This document shows positions 35,601 through 43,729 of a stretch of DNA of 64,000 nt, in pieces. Source of the DNA: Streptomyces malachitofuscus (GTDB lineage Bacteria; Actinomycetota; Actinomycetes; Streptomycetales; Streptomycetaceae); NCBI RefSeq assembly GCF_014650055.1, contig NZ_BMUF01000001.1, positions 248,001 to 312,000 of the forward strand, read 5' to 3'. Within the stretch, counting starts at the first letter, position 1, and the number at the start of each line of letters is the position of its first letter. The notes under the pieces are model-generated. The model was not told the DNA's origin, ran no database searches, and saw only the letters and a program-made list of their open reading frames with translations. A program made the position numbers and the translations under genes.

Positions 35601-38347
35601 CCGGACGGGTTGTCGATCCAGCCCTGCATCAGGCTCGTGGCGTCCCACCAGTGGCGGCCGACCTCCGACATGTTCGCCACGGTGTCGGACACGGCGGCGG
35701 ACATGTCACCGCCCGCGCTGGTCCACGCGGTGGTGGACGTGGCGTTGTTCCACGTGGCCTGGGTCTCGGAGAAGTCCCGGGTCAGGGCGTGGAGCTCGTA
35801 GATCGCCCCGTCGGTGTCGGTGGTGGTCTCCGCACCCCACATGTACATCCGGTTGTTGATCACCGTGGCGGTGGAGGGGATGTCGTCGGTGGGGAACTTC
35901 AGCACCGCGCGGGTCTTGCCGTAGGTGCCGGAGTTGTTGCCGACGCTCAGCCACTTCTGGTCGACGTCCCAGGACCGGATGGCGTCCTGGTTGGTGGACG
36001 GCTGCGCGGAGGACAGGGTGGTGTCGGTGACGCCGCCCTGGCTGCCCTGGATGATCTTCATCGTCCGGCCGGCCTTGGGGATGCCGACGACGCGGGTCGG
36101 GGACCCGAGCACTTCCCCGCTCTTGGTCCTGACCGCGATCTGGTAGTAGTACGACTTGCCGATCTCGTTGGCGGCCGAGTCGGGGGTCGGCACCGCGGTG
36201 GTGTCCGTGTACGCCGTGGCCGACGCATCGATCGGCGCGATCAGCGTCGCCGCCGACGGCGTGAACGCCTGCTGCGTCGAGCGGTGCAGCTGGTACTCCA
36301 CGATGTCGAGACCGGCGTCACCGCTGGTGTTGGAGTACGCCTTCCACGACAGCTCCGGGCCCGTGGAGTGCACCACGGTCGGCGAGTTCAGCGACGTGCC
36401 CACCTTGCCGTAGGTCACCGTCAGCCGGGGGATGCTCGAGGTCTCGCCGCCGTAGTCGCCGTCACCGGCCTCGTAGCGGGGGCCGCCCAGCGGGCCCGTG
36501 GAGGACTCGTCCTTCGCCGTCAGCACGAAGCCGTGGTTGGCGGCGGTGCCGCTCACCCACTTCTGCACCGTGTCGGCGACCGGGAACTCGTGCCACTGGT
36601 TGTACTCGCCCTTGTTCTTCACGATCTGGGCGGGGTTCACCAGGCGCACGGCGTCCGCGAGCACCGCGGTCGACGTCGACGCCGGTCCGTCACCGAGGAC
36701 GATCTTGCCGGTCGTGCCCTTGGCGAACGGCAGCTGCCCGCCGCCGTTCAGCGACTTCCAGACGCCGTTGGTGCCGGCCGACTGGTCGACGGTGAAAGTC
36801 TCGGTGCCGTCCCGGTGGGTCACCGTGTACGGGGCGTTCGTCGCCCGGTCGGTGGCCGCGACGTAGTGCACGTCGACGCGGTAGGTGGCGGTGTCGGTGA
36901 TCCTGGGCTGCCAGGTGTACTTGTCCCCGGCGACCGCGTCCTTGTTGTAGTGGTAGTCCTCGCCGATCGCGTACTGCGTCAGCGTGGAGCCGGACGCCGG
37001 CCAGGAGCCCGTCGCGGCCGTGGTGCCCGCGTCGCCGTCGTCCACCTGGACGCTGGTGCCGGACAGCTCGCCGACCAGGCCGGACGTGGTGGACCAGGTG
37101 GCCGTCGACTCGTCCCACGCGCCGGTCGCCCGGTGCGCCTCGATGGTGACGTCGTTGCCGTTCGTGGTGTGCGACTGGTCGAAGTAGACGCCCAGCCGGG
37201 CGCCGTCGACCTTCACCCCGTCCGGGATCTCGTCCAGCGGGAACTTCAGCAGCGAACGGGAGTTGGCCGTCGAGGACGTCTTGCCCACCGACAGCTTCCA
37301 CGAGGAGTTGAAGTTCACGCCCGGCTGGTCGGACAGGACCATGGTGTCCTGCGAACCGGACGGCGACGGCGCGATGGTGATCGTCGGGTCGATGACGACC
37401 GGGTACTGCCGCTCCTTCGCCGCCAGCCACTTCGTGTCCGGCGTGACGGTCAGCTTCCAGCCGTCACCCGCACGCCGGAGCTTCTGCGTGACGGCGGCGC
37501 TGTAGTCGTACCCGTACGGCGACGACGCCGACTTCCTCGCGTCCGTCATGTACGGGGCCGGTATCACCAGCACCGGCGTGTTCGGCAGTTCGCCGAAGAA
37601 CGCGATCGAGCCGTCCTTGCGCGCCTTCGGCGTCAGGCCCTCCGTGTCCAGCGTGAAGGTGTAGGACACCGGACCGTCCGGCCGCTCGGCCAGGGTGATG
37701 TTCTCCTTCACCCGGCCCGGACCGACCACGTAGGACAGATCGGCGCCGCCGACCGCGTCCTTGTAAGTGACCGTGGAGCCCTCGGCCGCCGGCTTCAGCG
37801 AGCCGCGCGCCCCCTCGAGGCCGAGGGTGACCGACCGGCCCCCGTCACCGGCCTCGAAGCGCAACAGCCGGTCCGGGTCGGACCCGAACCAGCTGCGGCC
37901 GGTGTTGGTCGTGTTGGCGAAGTCGAAGCCCTTCTCCTTCGTCCCCGCCACCCGGGTGTCGATCGTCTTCCAGGACTTGGCCTTCGGATCCTCGTACGAG
38001 GTCGGGGTGGCCGTCAGCTCCGCCTCGACCCGGCCGTCGGACAGCTGCCAGAAGCGGGCCGACGGCGTCCGGCGGGAGGTCAGTTCCTTGACCCGCTTCG
38101 CCTTCGGAGCGTTCTTCCCCTTGGCCAGTTTCTGCCGGTCGGCCACTCCCCGATCACCGTACGACGGCGGCTCGGGCTTTTCGTTCTCGTCGTCCCCGAA
38201 CCAGCCGGAGACAGTATCGAAAAACCCCTTGTCATCGCCCTTTTCGGGCTCCGATGGCGGGGCCGCATAAGCGACCTGCGGCAATAGCGCGCCCGCTGTC
38301 GCCGCGACCACCAGACAGGAGAGATATCTCCTGTACGGCACCTTCAC
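29690..38347 (-). CDS. Secreted giant Rhs/YD-repeat protein with C-terminal EndA-like nuclease toxin
   Basis: The product is about 2,885 residues. It starts with a Sec signal peptide (YRRYLSCLVVAATAGALLPQ). Next come two DNRLRE-type beta domains (near 330-415 and 770-895), a golvesin-like domain (about 430-580), a long YD-repeat cage (about 1235-2595) with a second golvesin-like insertion near 2010-2150, and an Rhs core (RYNSKRWDAHAGTYDMGFRD, then DPYTGNRYAF). The last 256 residues are the toxin tip. Its EndA-like motif is DMNRGHLLGNQLGG (His2794 as likely general base), then RRNLVSLYATPNQEQ. The GTG at 38347 follows AAAGG by 8 nt. A SUKH gene follows. Confidence 0.88.
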   Translation of the reverse strand: MKVPYRRYLSCLVVAATAGALLPQVAYAAPPSEPEKGDDKGFFDTVSGWFGDDENEKPEPPSYGDRGVADRQKLAKGKNAPKAKRVKELTSRRTPSARFWQLSDGRVEAELTATPTSYEDPKAKSWKTIDTRVAGTKEKGFDFANTTNTGRSWFGSDPDRLLRFEAGDGGRSVTLGLEGARGSLKPAAEGSTVTYKDAVGGADLSYVVGPGRVKENITLAERPDGPVSYTFTLDTEGLTPKARKDGSIAFFGELPNTPVLVIPAPYMTDARKSASSPYGYDYSAAVTQKLRRAGDGWKLTVTPDTKWLAAKERQYPVVIDPTITIAPSPSGSQDTMVLSDQPGVNFNSSWKLSVGKTSSTANSRSLLKFPLDEIPDGVKVDGARLGVYFDQSHTTNGNDVTIEAHRATGAWDESTATWSTTSGLVGELSGTSVQVDDGDAGTTAATGSWPASGSTLTQYAIGEDYHYNKDAVAGDKYTWQPRITDTATYRVDVHYVAATDRATNAPYTVTHRDGTETFTVDQSAGTNGVWKSLNGGGQLPFAKGTTGKIVLGDGPASTSTAVLADAVRLVNPAQIVKNKGEYNQWHEFPVADTVQKWVSGTAANHGFVLTAKDESSTGPLGGPRYEAGDGDYGGETSSIPRLTVTYGKVGTSLNSPTVVHSTGPELSWKAYSNTSGDAGLDIVEYQLHRSTQQAFTPSAATLIAPIDASATAYTDTTAVPTPDSAANEIGKSYYYQIAVRTKSGEVLGSPTRVVGIPKAGRTMKIIQGSQGGVTDTTLSSAQPSTNQDAIRSWDVDQKWLSVGNNSGTYGKTRAVLKFPTDDIPSTATVINNRMYMWGAETTTDTDGAIYELHALTRDFSETQATWNNATSTTAWTSAGGDMSAAVSDTVANMSEVGRHWWDATSLMQGWIDNPSGNKGVAVKLKDESATGPQERTLFLSAEAADPQLRPYMQVIYVDSTTEDTYYAPQTPSRMTPNTTYTVDFTVTNTTSSQWAAGERELSYTWKLPDGTDVTNGGNQLATPIPALLPGKSATIQAKVSTPVNSDSGNKRGEYVLGWDVRTIADGSWLSAGTNGIPSLKQSVAVEDPTSNQLGLEKFYSFTGKNTGAGSTVMNNLASGNSVWSYNAFTNPGRGLTTFARFSYNSLDTSDTVSGAGWSAQLAGPVRLGAPLDFHPNPNPTEVRLPDGDGTTHVFRKEADGTWKAPAGVHYRLSMKPGLDCKPTKDPVPEAWTLLRPDGTRFLFGCDGYLTSVVDKNGNTQTYTYEERKSNNKPTKFLKYITDPAGRTSLTVDYYDKADAPFPKVADHVRSMTDISGRTLTFEYSDKALLTKLTDGAGSSQPKVFAFTYDATQGNKNVKLVTVTDPRGNGTDLAYYAPQNGDDPKYHWRTKSLTDRLGGETGYTYAANTATPKFTDTTVTDAESHATKYVTDDYGRPVQTTNAKSQTTKMAWDADNNVTYIEEPNGARTAYCYDQKTGHPLWSRDAENNRTGVPDQATACVTDSSKWPAHAATYEYQTRADGFAADLWRKTSPEGRAWQFGYDAFGNLTTVTDPKGVATSTADDYTTTYEYNAHGQLTKAIDANGKPTTNSDFGPTGYPAKITDALGKSTTFVYDERGQVRETTDALGKKATQTYDSFGRPLVKVVPKDQAAGDLITLAAPEYDANDNVTKATAPNGAVSTAVYDAADQIVSDSAPKDTATSAERKTVYTYDKVGNLRTTIEPKGVLTTGDATDHVTTNTFDEIYQLTSVENSEQHRISYEYDNVGNVVRVIDPRKNATADTTDYLTRTAYDLNHRVTAVTDAAGNSVSTTYDKDSLVIQTRDAEGNITYVDYDERGMKKEVRTPYEGTTFRTTRYEYDQVGNTTKVISPRGTATAAADDFVSRTEYDALNRPVKQFLPYDPADSRHNNPDVYTQTVYDAVGRVAKKSLPPSEGQTVRNDTVFEYFDNGWTKKSTDPWDITTTYDYNELGRQKARTLTSAGGSSDRTMTWSYYPDGKLKSKSDDGVPVGKSVVLVDNSDSQHTSSTGTWTKGDIAGQHGYDHRTHTAGTGTDAFTWTLNIPKDGTYTAYVKYPKVTGAAATAKYTLSQGATSEPAVTKDQNADTGTWVPLGSYSLKQGNDAKLKLEQNSGGIVVADGVKLVRDTSGETDSEKKSFAYAYDVNGNLTSIDDTSSGARIDAYTIAYSGLNQVAKVTEALAGTEKKSTSYTYDINGKPETITHPDQFSTYTYNLRELVESVSVGTSPTDASPKVTSYTYTDRGLKLRETKNNKNTVDYTYYLNGAVRTTVEKKPNGTLVSSHTYAYDPNGNKAQDIAKKMNADNNSAYLESTTDYTYDPANRLTKSVKTGNGAGTETYVHDDNANVISQTVRGTSTTYTYDRNRLVSATVDGQTASYNYDPFGRQESVTGGGKVIERSVYDGFDHVVEAQKMDDAGTLKSTKYTFDPLDRTATKTADGETTDFSYLGLSTEVLGEEVAGELTKSYQYSPWGERLSQVKHNTDGTGEDSYYGYNSHTDVETLTDENGNSKSTYGYTAYGSDDESEFTGIDTPDANDPTKEAYNPYRYNSKRWDAHAGTYDMGFRDYNPGLNRFTTRDMYNGALADMGLGSDPYTGNRYAFTGGNPTSFVELDGHLFGCDWCGDVLDTIGDAAGVGVKKVGGGWKTAVDVFLDGIGWNTETAPNGYESEYSGDRSKGRLVEPDGQWDWVPGVALFPFTRDSCADGESSVFYQPLDKYDRAQGVRACLNKGDFSWESGRDKVVKGNSDSMIQGSQVPRPMRNHPETWTPGFVAGQDMNRGHLLGNQLGGSGTERRNLVSLYATPNQEQMKSVEDKIARMVNSGQAVYYEVTAHYTGKNGAPDYLSINWLNLDTGEVPAEPITIWNTPSGLQP

Positions 38348-38689
38348 GCGTCTACCTTTCGATATCGGCGTCCCCTCCCGCCGAACGCGAAACGGGCGCG
38401 CCGAACGAGCCGTCGCGGAGAGTTCCGCACGGCTTGGTGCATGGCTGTGCAGCACCACGCGAGCAGGTGAAACACCGGTCACGGGGCGCGGCGGCGGGAT
38501 TATTGACCAACTCGCTGACGACATGTCAAGTGACAGGACAATCAGGGCATTTGAAGGGTGAAACCGCTGTTGCTTCGCCCCTTTATGTCCGCTCGCTCGC
38601 GTGGCGCACTCCGCGTGGTGTATAACCGCCCGGTTCAACTCCAGTTGGACGTCGCATTGATCCGGACCAGGGAAAGCTGAGCCCCGTTC
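38348..38689. promoter_or_regulatory. Divergent promoter region of the Rhs gene and MmpS-like gene
   Basis: This 342-nt region is more AT-rich than its flanks. On the minus strand a TTGACA (38524-38529) and AATAAT (38499-38504) could form a promoter with a long 19-nt spacer. The -35 lies in a palindrome TGTCA-AG-TGACA (38524-38535). I saw no gene. Confidence 0.4.
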
Positions 38690-39190
38690 ATGTCAGCCAG
38701 TGAACTCACGGAAAACAAAGAGAACGGCACAGAGAACGGCGCACAAAGCGATGCCGGGAACGGCGAGGGCGCGGATGCGAGCAGTGCCGGGGGCCGGGCC
38801 CGTGTGGTGATCGCCGCCGTCCTGCTGCTCGCCTGCGCCGGCCTCGTCGGCTACGGACTGCTCGACAGCGAGGACGAGCCGAAGCCGTCCACCACACCGA
38901 CCGCCGCCGTGACCTACGAGGTCACCGGGGACGGCCCGGTCGAGATCTCCTACCTGGGCCGGGACGAGAACGGTGAGGCCACCGTCGTCCGGGACGCCGA
39001 ACTGCCCTGGAAGCGCACCGTCCGGGTGCCGCTCGGCGAGGCGCCGACCGTGACCGTCGTGCTCGGCGAGAAGGGCGGACAGGCGGGCTGCACGCTCGCG
39101 ATCCGCGGCAAGCACGTCCAACGGGCCACCGCCATGGGCGAGTTCGGGCGTGCCACCTGCGCGGGCGAGCTGCCCGCCGACGGCAACTGA
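38690..39190 (+). CDS. MmpS-like membrane-anchored protein
   Basis: The product is 166 residues. A polar acidic N-terminus of about 35 residues precedes one membrane helix (VVIAAVLLLACAGLVGYGLL). After a linker comes a small beta-sandwich domain with the pattern VTYEVTGDGPVEISYLG and two cysteines (GCTLAIRG, ATCAGELP), as in MmpS-family periplasmic accessory proteins. No MmpL transporter is adjacent, so here it may serve another envelope role. It is 31 nt before the amidase gene on the same strand and may be co-transcribed. The ribosome-binding site is weak. Confidence 0.75.
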   Translation: MSASELTENKENGTENGAQSDAGNGEGADASSAGGRARVVIAAVLLLACAGLVGYGLLDSEDEPKPSTTPTAAVTYEVTGDGPVEISYLGRDENGEATVVRDAELPWKRTVRVPLGEAPTVTVVLGEKGGQAGCTLAIRGKHVQRATAMGEFGRATCAGELPADGN

Positions 39191-39221
39191 TCACGACGTA
39201 CACACTTCACGAGGGGTGGGC

Positions 39222-40823
39222 ATGAGCCCGAGGGGAATCCGCGCACGGCGTTCGAAGGCGTCCAAGCGCACGATCTGGCTGGCGGCCGGGGTTGTCGTCC
39301 TGGCAGGTACCGGGGTGACGACGGTGTCGGTGACCGGCGGCTCCGGGGGGAGCGGCGGCGACGACACGTCCCGTCCCGCGCAGGCGCACACGCTGGCGCT
39401 GGACGGCAAGGACCCGAAGAAGCGCGAACTGCCGCGCACGGACACGCAGTTGTTCTCCCTCGTCGGTGTCTCCTGGGAGGACAGCGCCGACGACTTCGAG
39501 GGCACCGCGCAGATCCGTACCCGCAGCGCGGAGAGCGGCACCTGGACGGACTGGCGCGACCTCGACTTCGGCATCCGGGCGCCGGAGACGGAGGAAGGGG
39601 ACGCCTCACGGGTCCGGGGTGCGTCCGAGCCGCTGTGGGCGGGGCCGTCGGACGCGGTCGAGGCCCGGGTGGTGGCCGGCGGCAAGGAGACCGCCGTGCC
39701 GGACGCGCTGCGGCTCGACATGATCGACCCGGGTGACAAGGGCGGCAAGGGGCAGGGCAAGGGCGGCAACGGCAAGGGAAACGGCCAGGACAAGCCATCC
39801 GCCGAGCCCGGCACCGGCGAGAGCGCCACCGCCACCGTCAGTGCCACGCCCTCCGGCGAGGACGCCGAGCCGACCACAGTGCCCGAGGAATCGGCCGAGC
39901 CGACCCGGGAACCCACGGACGCCCCGGCCACCGAGCAGCCGACCCCCTCCGAGGAGGCACCGGTCCCTTCCGAGGAGCCGACGGCCGAACCCAGTGCGCC
40001 CGCACCGAGCGAGGAGCCGACCACCGAGCCGAGCAGCCCGAGCGAGGAGCCCACGGCCCCCGCGCCCTCGGCCGAACCGACGCAGGAGCCGACGGAGGGC
40101 CCCGCCACCCCGGCGCCGAGCGAGGAGCCGACCATGGACCCCACCCCGGCCCCGACCACCGAGCCCACGACGGAGCAGCCGAGCGGGTCCACATCGTCCA
40201 CGTCACCGGCCGCACCCGCCGCCCCGGCGATCGTCAGCCGCGCGGACTGGGGCGCGGACGAGTCGCTCGTCGCCGACCCGCCCTCCTACCTGGACAAGGT
40301 CGACGCGGTCTTCGTGCACCACACGGCGGGCACCAACGCCTACGACTGCGCCGACTCGCCGGCCATCATCCGGGGCATCCTCACGTACCACGTGGAGACC
40401 AACGGCTGGAACGACATCGGCTACAACTTCTTCGTCGACAAGTGCGGCACGGTCTTCGAGGGCCGGGCGGGCGGCGCCGACAAGCCGGTCCGCGGTGCCC
40501 ACACCTACGGCTTCAACGGCTACTCGGCCGGTGTCTCGCTCCTCGGCGACTACGAGAACGGCGGCACGCCGACCGCCGCGGCCAAGCGGGCCATCGCCGA
40601 CCTCTCGGCCTGGAAACTCGGCCTGCACGACGTCGACCCGGAGGCGAAGGTGACGCTGACCGCCGCCGGCGACACCGGGGTCTACGACACCGGCGAGCAG
40701 GCCACGCTGAACACCGTCTCCGGCCACCGCGACGGCTACGCCACGCTGTGCCCGGGCGCCGCGCTCTACTCCGCGCTCCCGGAGATCCGCCGTACGGCGG
40801 GCGAATCGGCGTACGCGGGCTGA
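39222..40823 (+). CDS. PGRP-type N-acetylmuramoyl-L-alanine amidase with long PEST-like linker
   Basis: The product is 533 residues. A basic start and signal/anchor helix (IWLAAGVVVLAGTGVTTV) are followed by a beta-domain (about 55-165) common to streptomycete PGRP amidases. Next is a Glu/Pro/Ser/Thr repeat linker (about 170-330, many SEEPT units). The C-terminal amidase_2/PGRP domain begins IVSRADWGADESL. Zinc ligands are His in VFVHHTAG, and His and Cys in GHRDGYATLCPG. It cleaves the lactyl-amide bond of peptidoglycan outside the cell. GAGGGG lies 6 nt before the ATG. Confidence 0.92.
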   Translation: MSPRGIRARRSKASKRTIWLAAGVVVLAGTGVTTVSVTGGSGGSGGDDTSRPAQAHTLALDGKDPKKRELPRTDTQLFSLVGVSWEDSADDFEGTAQIRTRSAESGTWTDWRDLDFGIRAPETEEGDASRVRGASEPLWAGPSDAVEARVVAGGKETAVPDALRLDMIDPGDKGGKGQGKGGNGKGNGQDKPSAEPGTGESATATVSATPSGEDAEPTTVPEESAEPTREPTDAPATEQPTPSEEAPVPSEEPTAEPSAPAPSEEPTTEPSSPSEEPTAPAPSAEPTQEPTEGPATPAPSEEPTMDPTPAPTTEPTTEQPSGSTSSTSPAAPAAPAIVSRADWGADESLVADPPSYLDKVDAVFVHHTAGTNAYDCADSPAIIRGILTYHVETNGWNDIGYNFFVDKCGTVFEGRAGGADKPVRGAHTYGFNGYSAGVSLLGDYENGGTPTAAAKRAIADLSAWKLGLHDVDPEAKVTLTAAGDTGVYDTGEQATLNTVSGHRDGYATLCPGAALYSALPEIRRTAGESAYAG

Positions 40824-40841
40824 TCAGGGGGTGACATGGCG

Positions 40842-40879
40842 CCCGGTCCGCGCGTCGCTGCGGGTGCGCGCGGACCGGG
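40842..40879. terminator. Bidirectional terminator after amidase
   Basis: Perfect 13-bp arms CCCGGTCCGCGCG (40842-40854) and CGCGCGGACCGGG (40867-40879) with a 12-nt loop, between two convergent genes. Confidence 0.75.
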
Positions 40880-40905
40880 GCCGTCGGGGGGGAGCCCGGA
40901 AGGGC

Positions 40906-41328
40906 TCAGCGGGACGCGAGGGCGCGCGGCTGCAGGGCCGCGGCGTGGGCGTCCATCTGTTCGGCGGCGAGGATCGCCGCCGCCGTGTCGGCGCGCGATG
41001 CGGCGACGACCAGGGCGCGGCCCGCGAGGGCGTGGGCGCGCCGGTGCAGGGCCGCCGGGTTCGGCTCGCGGCCCGTCGTGGCCGCCTGCGCGCGGGCCGG
41101 CGTACGTCCTCCCCGCAGGCGGGTGACCTGCTCGGTGAGCCGTTCGGCCGCGGTGTCCAGTGCGGCCGAGGGTGCCGCGGCGCGCAGTTCGTCGGTGACG
41201 GCGAGCAGCGCGGCGAGATGGCCCGCGAGCTGGATGTCCAGCTCTTCCTCGCGGGAACGGTGGGGGAAGTCGTGGGGGGTGCCGGCCATCGTGCTGTGGA
41301 CCGACTTGGCACGTATCGGCTCGTACAT
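40906..41328 (-). CDS. Small helical conserved streptomycete protein
   Basis: The product is 140 residues, almost all helical, rich in Ala, Arg, Leu and Glu, with no membrane segment or catalytic motif. A perfect AGGAGG lies 8 nt before the ATG at 41326-41328, so expression is well supported. It resembles the small conserved proteins annotated as SCO4983-like in streptomycetes; that match is from memory and tentative. It lies downstream of the aminotransferase gene on the same strand but with its own strong ribosome-binding site. Function is unknown. Confidence 0.7.
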   Translation of the reverse strand: MYEPIRAKSVHSTMAGTPHDFPHRSREEELDIQLAGHLAALLAVTDELRAAAPSAALDTAAERLTEQVTRLRGGRTPARAQAATTGREPNPAALHRRAHALAGRALVVAASRADTAAAILAAEQMDAHAAALQPRALASR

Positions 41329-41421
41329 GGATGGCCTCCTGGGTGCTGACAGGAAGCCATCCTAGCTTAGATTCCGTCTAAAGTTGAGTCGTCCACAAGA
41401 TCGGACGGTTGTCATCGGCTG

Positions 41422-42633
41422 TCAGGGCTGGCCGTAACCGTCCAGGAAGCGGCCGATCCGGCCCATCGCGTCCCGCAGATCGGTGACCGACGGCAGGGTG
41501 ACGACCCGGAAGTGGTCCGGCTCCGGCCAGTTGAAGCCGGTGCCCTGGACGACCATGATCTTCTCGCGGCGCAGCAGGTCCAGGACCATCCGCCGGTCGT
41601 CCTTGATCTTGAAGACGTCGGGGTCGAGGCGGGGGAAGAGGTAGAGCGCGCCCTTGGGTTTGACGCAGCTCACGCCCGGGATCTGGGTCAGCAGCTCGTA
41701 CGCCACGTCCCGCTGCTCGCGCAGCCGCCCGCCGGGCAGGACGAGGTCGTTGATCGTCTGGCGTCCGCTGAGTGCCGCGACCACGCCGTGCTGGCCCGGC
41801 ATGTTCGCGCACAGGCGCATGTTCGCCAGGATCGTCAGGCCCTCGATGTAGGAGTCGGCGTGGGCGCGTGGGCCCGAGATCGACATCCAGCCCACCCGGT
41901 AGCCGGCCACCCGGTACGCCTTCGACATGCCGTTGAAGGTGAGGGTCAGCAGGTCGGGGGCGACCGAGGCGGTCGGGATGTGCCGGGCGTCGTCGTAGAG
42001 GATCTTGTCGTAGATCTCGTCCGAGCAGACCAGCAGGTTGTGGCGGCGGGCGATGTCGGTGAGGCCCTTGATGACCGCCTCGTCGTAGACCGCGCCGGTC
42101 GGGTTGTTCGGGTTGATGATGACGATCGCCTTGGTGCGGTCGGTGACCTTGCGTTCCACGTCGGCGAGGTCCGGCATCCAGTCGGACTGCTCGTCGCAGC
42201 GGTAGTGCACCGCCGTGCCGCCGGAGAGGGAGACGGCCGCCGTCCACAGCGGGTAGTCGGGCGCCGGGACGAGCACCTCGTCGCCGTCGTCGAGCAGGCC
42301 CTGCATCGCCATCACGATCAGCTCGGACACGCCGTTGCCGATGAAGACGTGCTCGACGTCGGTCTCGATGCCGAGGGTCTGGTTGTGCATGACCACGGCC
42401 CGGCGCGCGGCCAGCAGGCCCTTGGCGTCGCCGTAGCCGTGCGCCGTCGACACGTTGCGGAGGATGTCCTCCAGGATCTCGGGCGGGCACTCGAAGCCGA
42501 ACGCGGCCGGGTTGCCGGTGTTCAGCTTGAGGATGCGGTGACCGGCAGCTTCCAGCCGCATCGCCTCCTCGAGCACCGGGCCCCGGATCTCGTAACAGAC
42601 GTTGGCGAGCTTGGTCGACTGGATCACCTGCAT
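41422..42633 (-). CDS. alaA: Class I pyridoxal-phosphate aminotransferase, alanine-transaminase type
   Basis: The product is 403 residues of aminotransferase class I/II. Landmarks are KLNTGNPAAFGFECP near the N-terminus, INPNNPTGAVYDE, LVCSDEIYDKILYD, and NGMSKAYRVAGYRVGW with the Schiff-base Lys. A conserved Arg near the end (DHFRVVTLP) binds the substrate carboxylate. The overall pattern fits AlaA/YfbQ enzymes, which make alanine from pyruvate and glutamate. It has its own upstream region (42634-42822) and appears monocistronic. Confidence 0.9.
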   Translation of the reverse strand: MQVIQSTKLANVCYEIRGPVLEEAMRLEAAGHRILKLNTGNPAAFGFECPPEILEDILRNVSTAHGYGDAKGLLAARRAVVMHNQTLGIETDVEHVFIGNGVSELIVMAMQGLLDDGDEVLVPAPDYPLWTAAVSLSGGTAVHYRCDEQSDWMPDLADVERKVTDRTKAIVIINPNNPTGAVYDEAVIKGLTDIARRHNLLVCSDEIYDKILYDDARHIPTASVAPDLLTLTFNGMSKAYRVAGYRVGWMSISGPRAHADSYIEGLTILANMRLCANMPGQHGVVAALSGRQTINDLVLPGGRLREQRDVAYELLTQIPGVSCVKPKGALYLFPRLDPDVFKIKDDRRMVLDLLRREKIMVVQGTGFNWPEPDHFRVVTLPSVTDLRDAMGRIGRFLDGYGQP

Positions 42634-42822
42634 GCTGGGAGCTTACGGCCCGGTATGGCCCTTCGGACCGTGTTTTCCGCCACGTGAGACGCGTCGGTTC
42701 GGGTGTTTTGTCCGCTCACTGTCCTGGAGGACCCCGACCTCCCTGCAATGTGCCGCCGTGGCCGGCCCGTCCCCGTACGCCGACGGGGGGAACGACGCGT
42801 CGGATCCCGGACTCCGCCGAAC

Positions 42823-43608
42823 GTGTACCTCCCGCAGAGCACCCCGCCCCCGGCGTACGACGCCTACGCCGACCCGGCGGCCGGCCACGGCTGGCAGAAC
42901 GCCTACGACGAGACGCGCGAGCTGCCGCCCGTGGCGGTGGGCGAACCGGACGCCGCGGGCCGTGGCGCGGTGGACCGTGCGGGCGACGACTCGGCTCACC
43001 AAGGCGGGGACGCGGCGGGCGCGGCTCCGGACCGGGAGCCGGCGGCCGGTCACTCGCGCGCCGGGTCCGGGCGGCGAGGCCGCCGTAGGGCCGCCGCGCC
43101 TCCGCGCACGCGGCGCGCGGTGGTGGCCGGGGCGGGTGCCGTGTCGGTGGCCGCCCTGATCGCCGCGTTCGCCTTCTCGGGCTCGCCGTCCGGCGGCGGC
43201 GAGGAGAAGGCCGACCGGGAGGGGGTGACCACCGGGCGGTCCGAGGAGCCGTCCGCGGGGGCGGACGCGTCCGTACCGGGCCCGGGGGACACCGGCGGCC
43301 CGTCGGTCGGCCCGGCCTCCCCGAGCGCGAGCGGCTCCGGCGGCGACCGGAGGGCCGGCACCGGGGAGGGTGACGAGCCGGCGTCCGCACCTGCCTCCAT
43401 CACCTCCACACCGACCCTCCCCACGGCGCCCCCCACCGCCTCCACCGGCCCGGGCGACCCTGGTCCGGGCAACTCCGGCGACCGGCCGGGCCGGGGGCGC
43501 GGCCCCAAGGGGCCCGGCTGGAGGCGGGTGCCCGACGCGGGTCCGGGGTCGGTGGGCCGGCCGCCGGTCACGCATGTCCGGGCCGGTGAGGGGTCCGTCC
43601 CGCGGTGA
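42823..43608 (+). CDS. Hypothetical single-pass membrane protein, largely disordered
   Basis: The product is about 261 residues from a GTG at 42823. The upstream frame to 42703 (with an ATG at 42748) has codon use unlike a gene and no ribosome-binding site, so the start is uncertain. The N-terminal part contains HGWQNAYDETRELPPV; a basic stretch (GRRGRRRAAAPPRTRR) precedes one membrane helix (AVVAGAGAVSVAALIAAFAF). The rest is Gly/Pro/Ser/Thr-rich and probably disordered outside the cell. No family recognised. Codon bias supports coding on this strand, but not decisively. Confidence 0.5.
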   Translation: MYLPQSTPPPAYDAYADPAAGHGWQNAYDETRELPPVAVGEPDAAGRGAVDRAGDDSAHQGGDAAGAAPDREPAAGHSRAGSGRRGRRRAAAPPRTRRAVVAGAGAVSVAALIAAFAFSGSPSGGGEEKADREGVTTGRSEEPSAGADASVPGPGDTGGPSVGPASPSASGSGGDRRAGTGEGDEPASAPASITSTPTLPTAPPTASTGPGDPGPGNSGDRPGRGRGPKGPGWRRVPDAGPGSVGRPPVTHVRAGEGSVPR

Positions 43609-43681
43609 AGTTACCGGCTGGAAACAAGGCCTTGCCCCCTCGGCTTGCGCGTGCTGACAATGCGCATGACAACTTTGTGGC

Positions 43682-43702
43682 GGCCGGAGGATGCCCTCCG
43701 GC
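43682..43702. promoter_or_regulatory. Hairpin in the 5' leader of the protease gene
   Basis: GGCCGGAGG (43682-43690) and CCTCCGGCC (43694-43702) form a 9-bp stem with a 3-nt loop (atg), 27 nt before the protease start. It could block or stabilise the message, or end transcription from upstream. Confidence 0.45.
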
Positions 43703-43729
43703 CGCCCGACGCCGCAAGAGGGGACCCCC

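Noticed and set aside
33821..38287. A 1,488-codon plus-strand open frame opposite the Rhs gene
   Set aside because: Its content is low-complexity Val/Arg/Gly typical of the antisense of high-GC genes. The minus strand encodes recognised signal peptide, YD-repeat and nuclease domains with correct codon bias.
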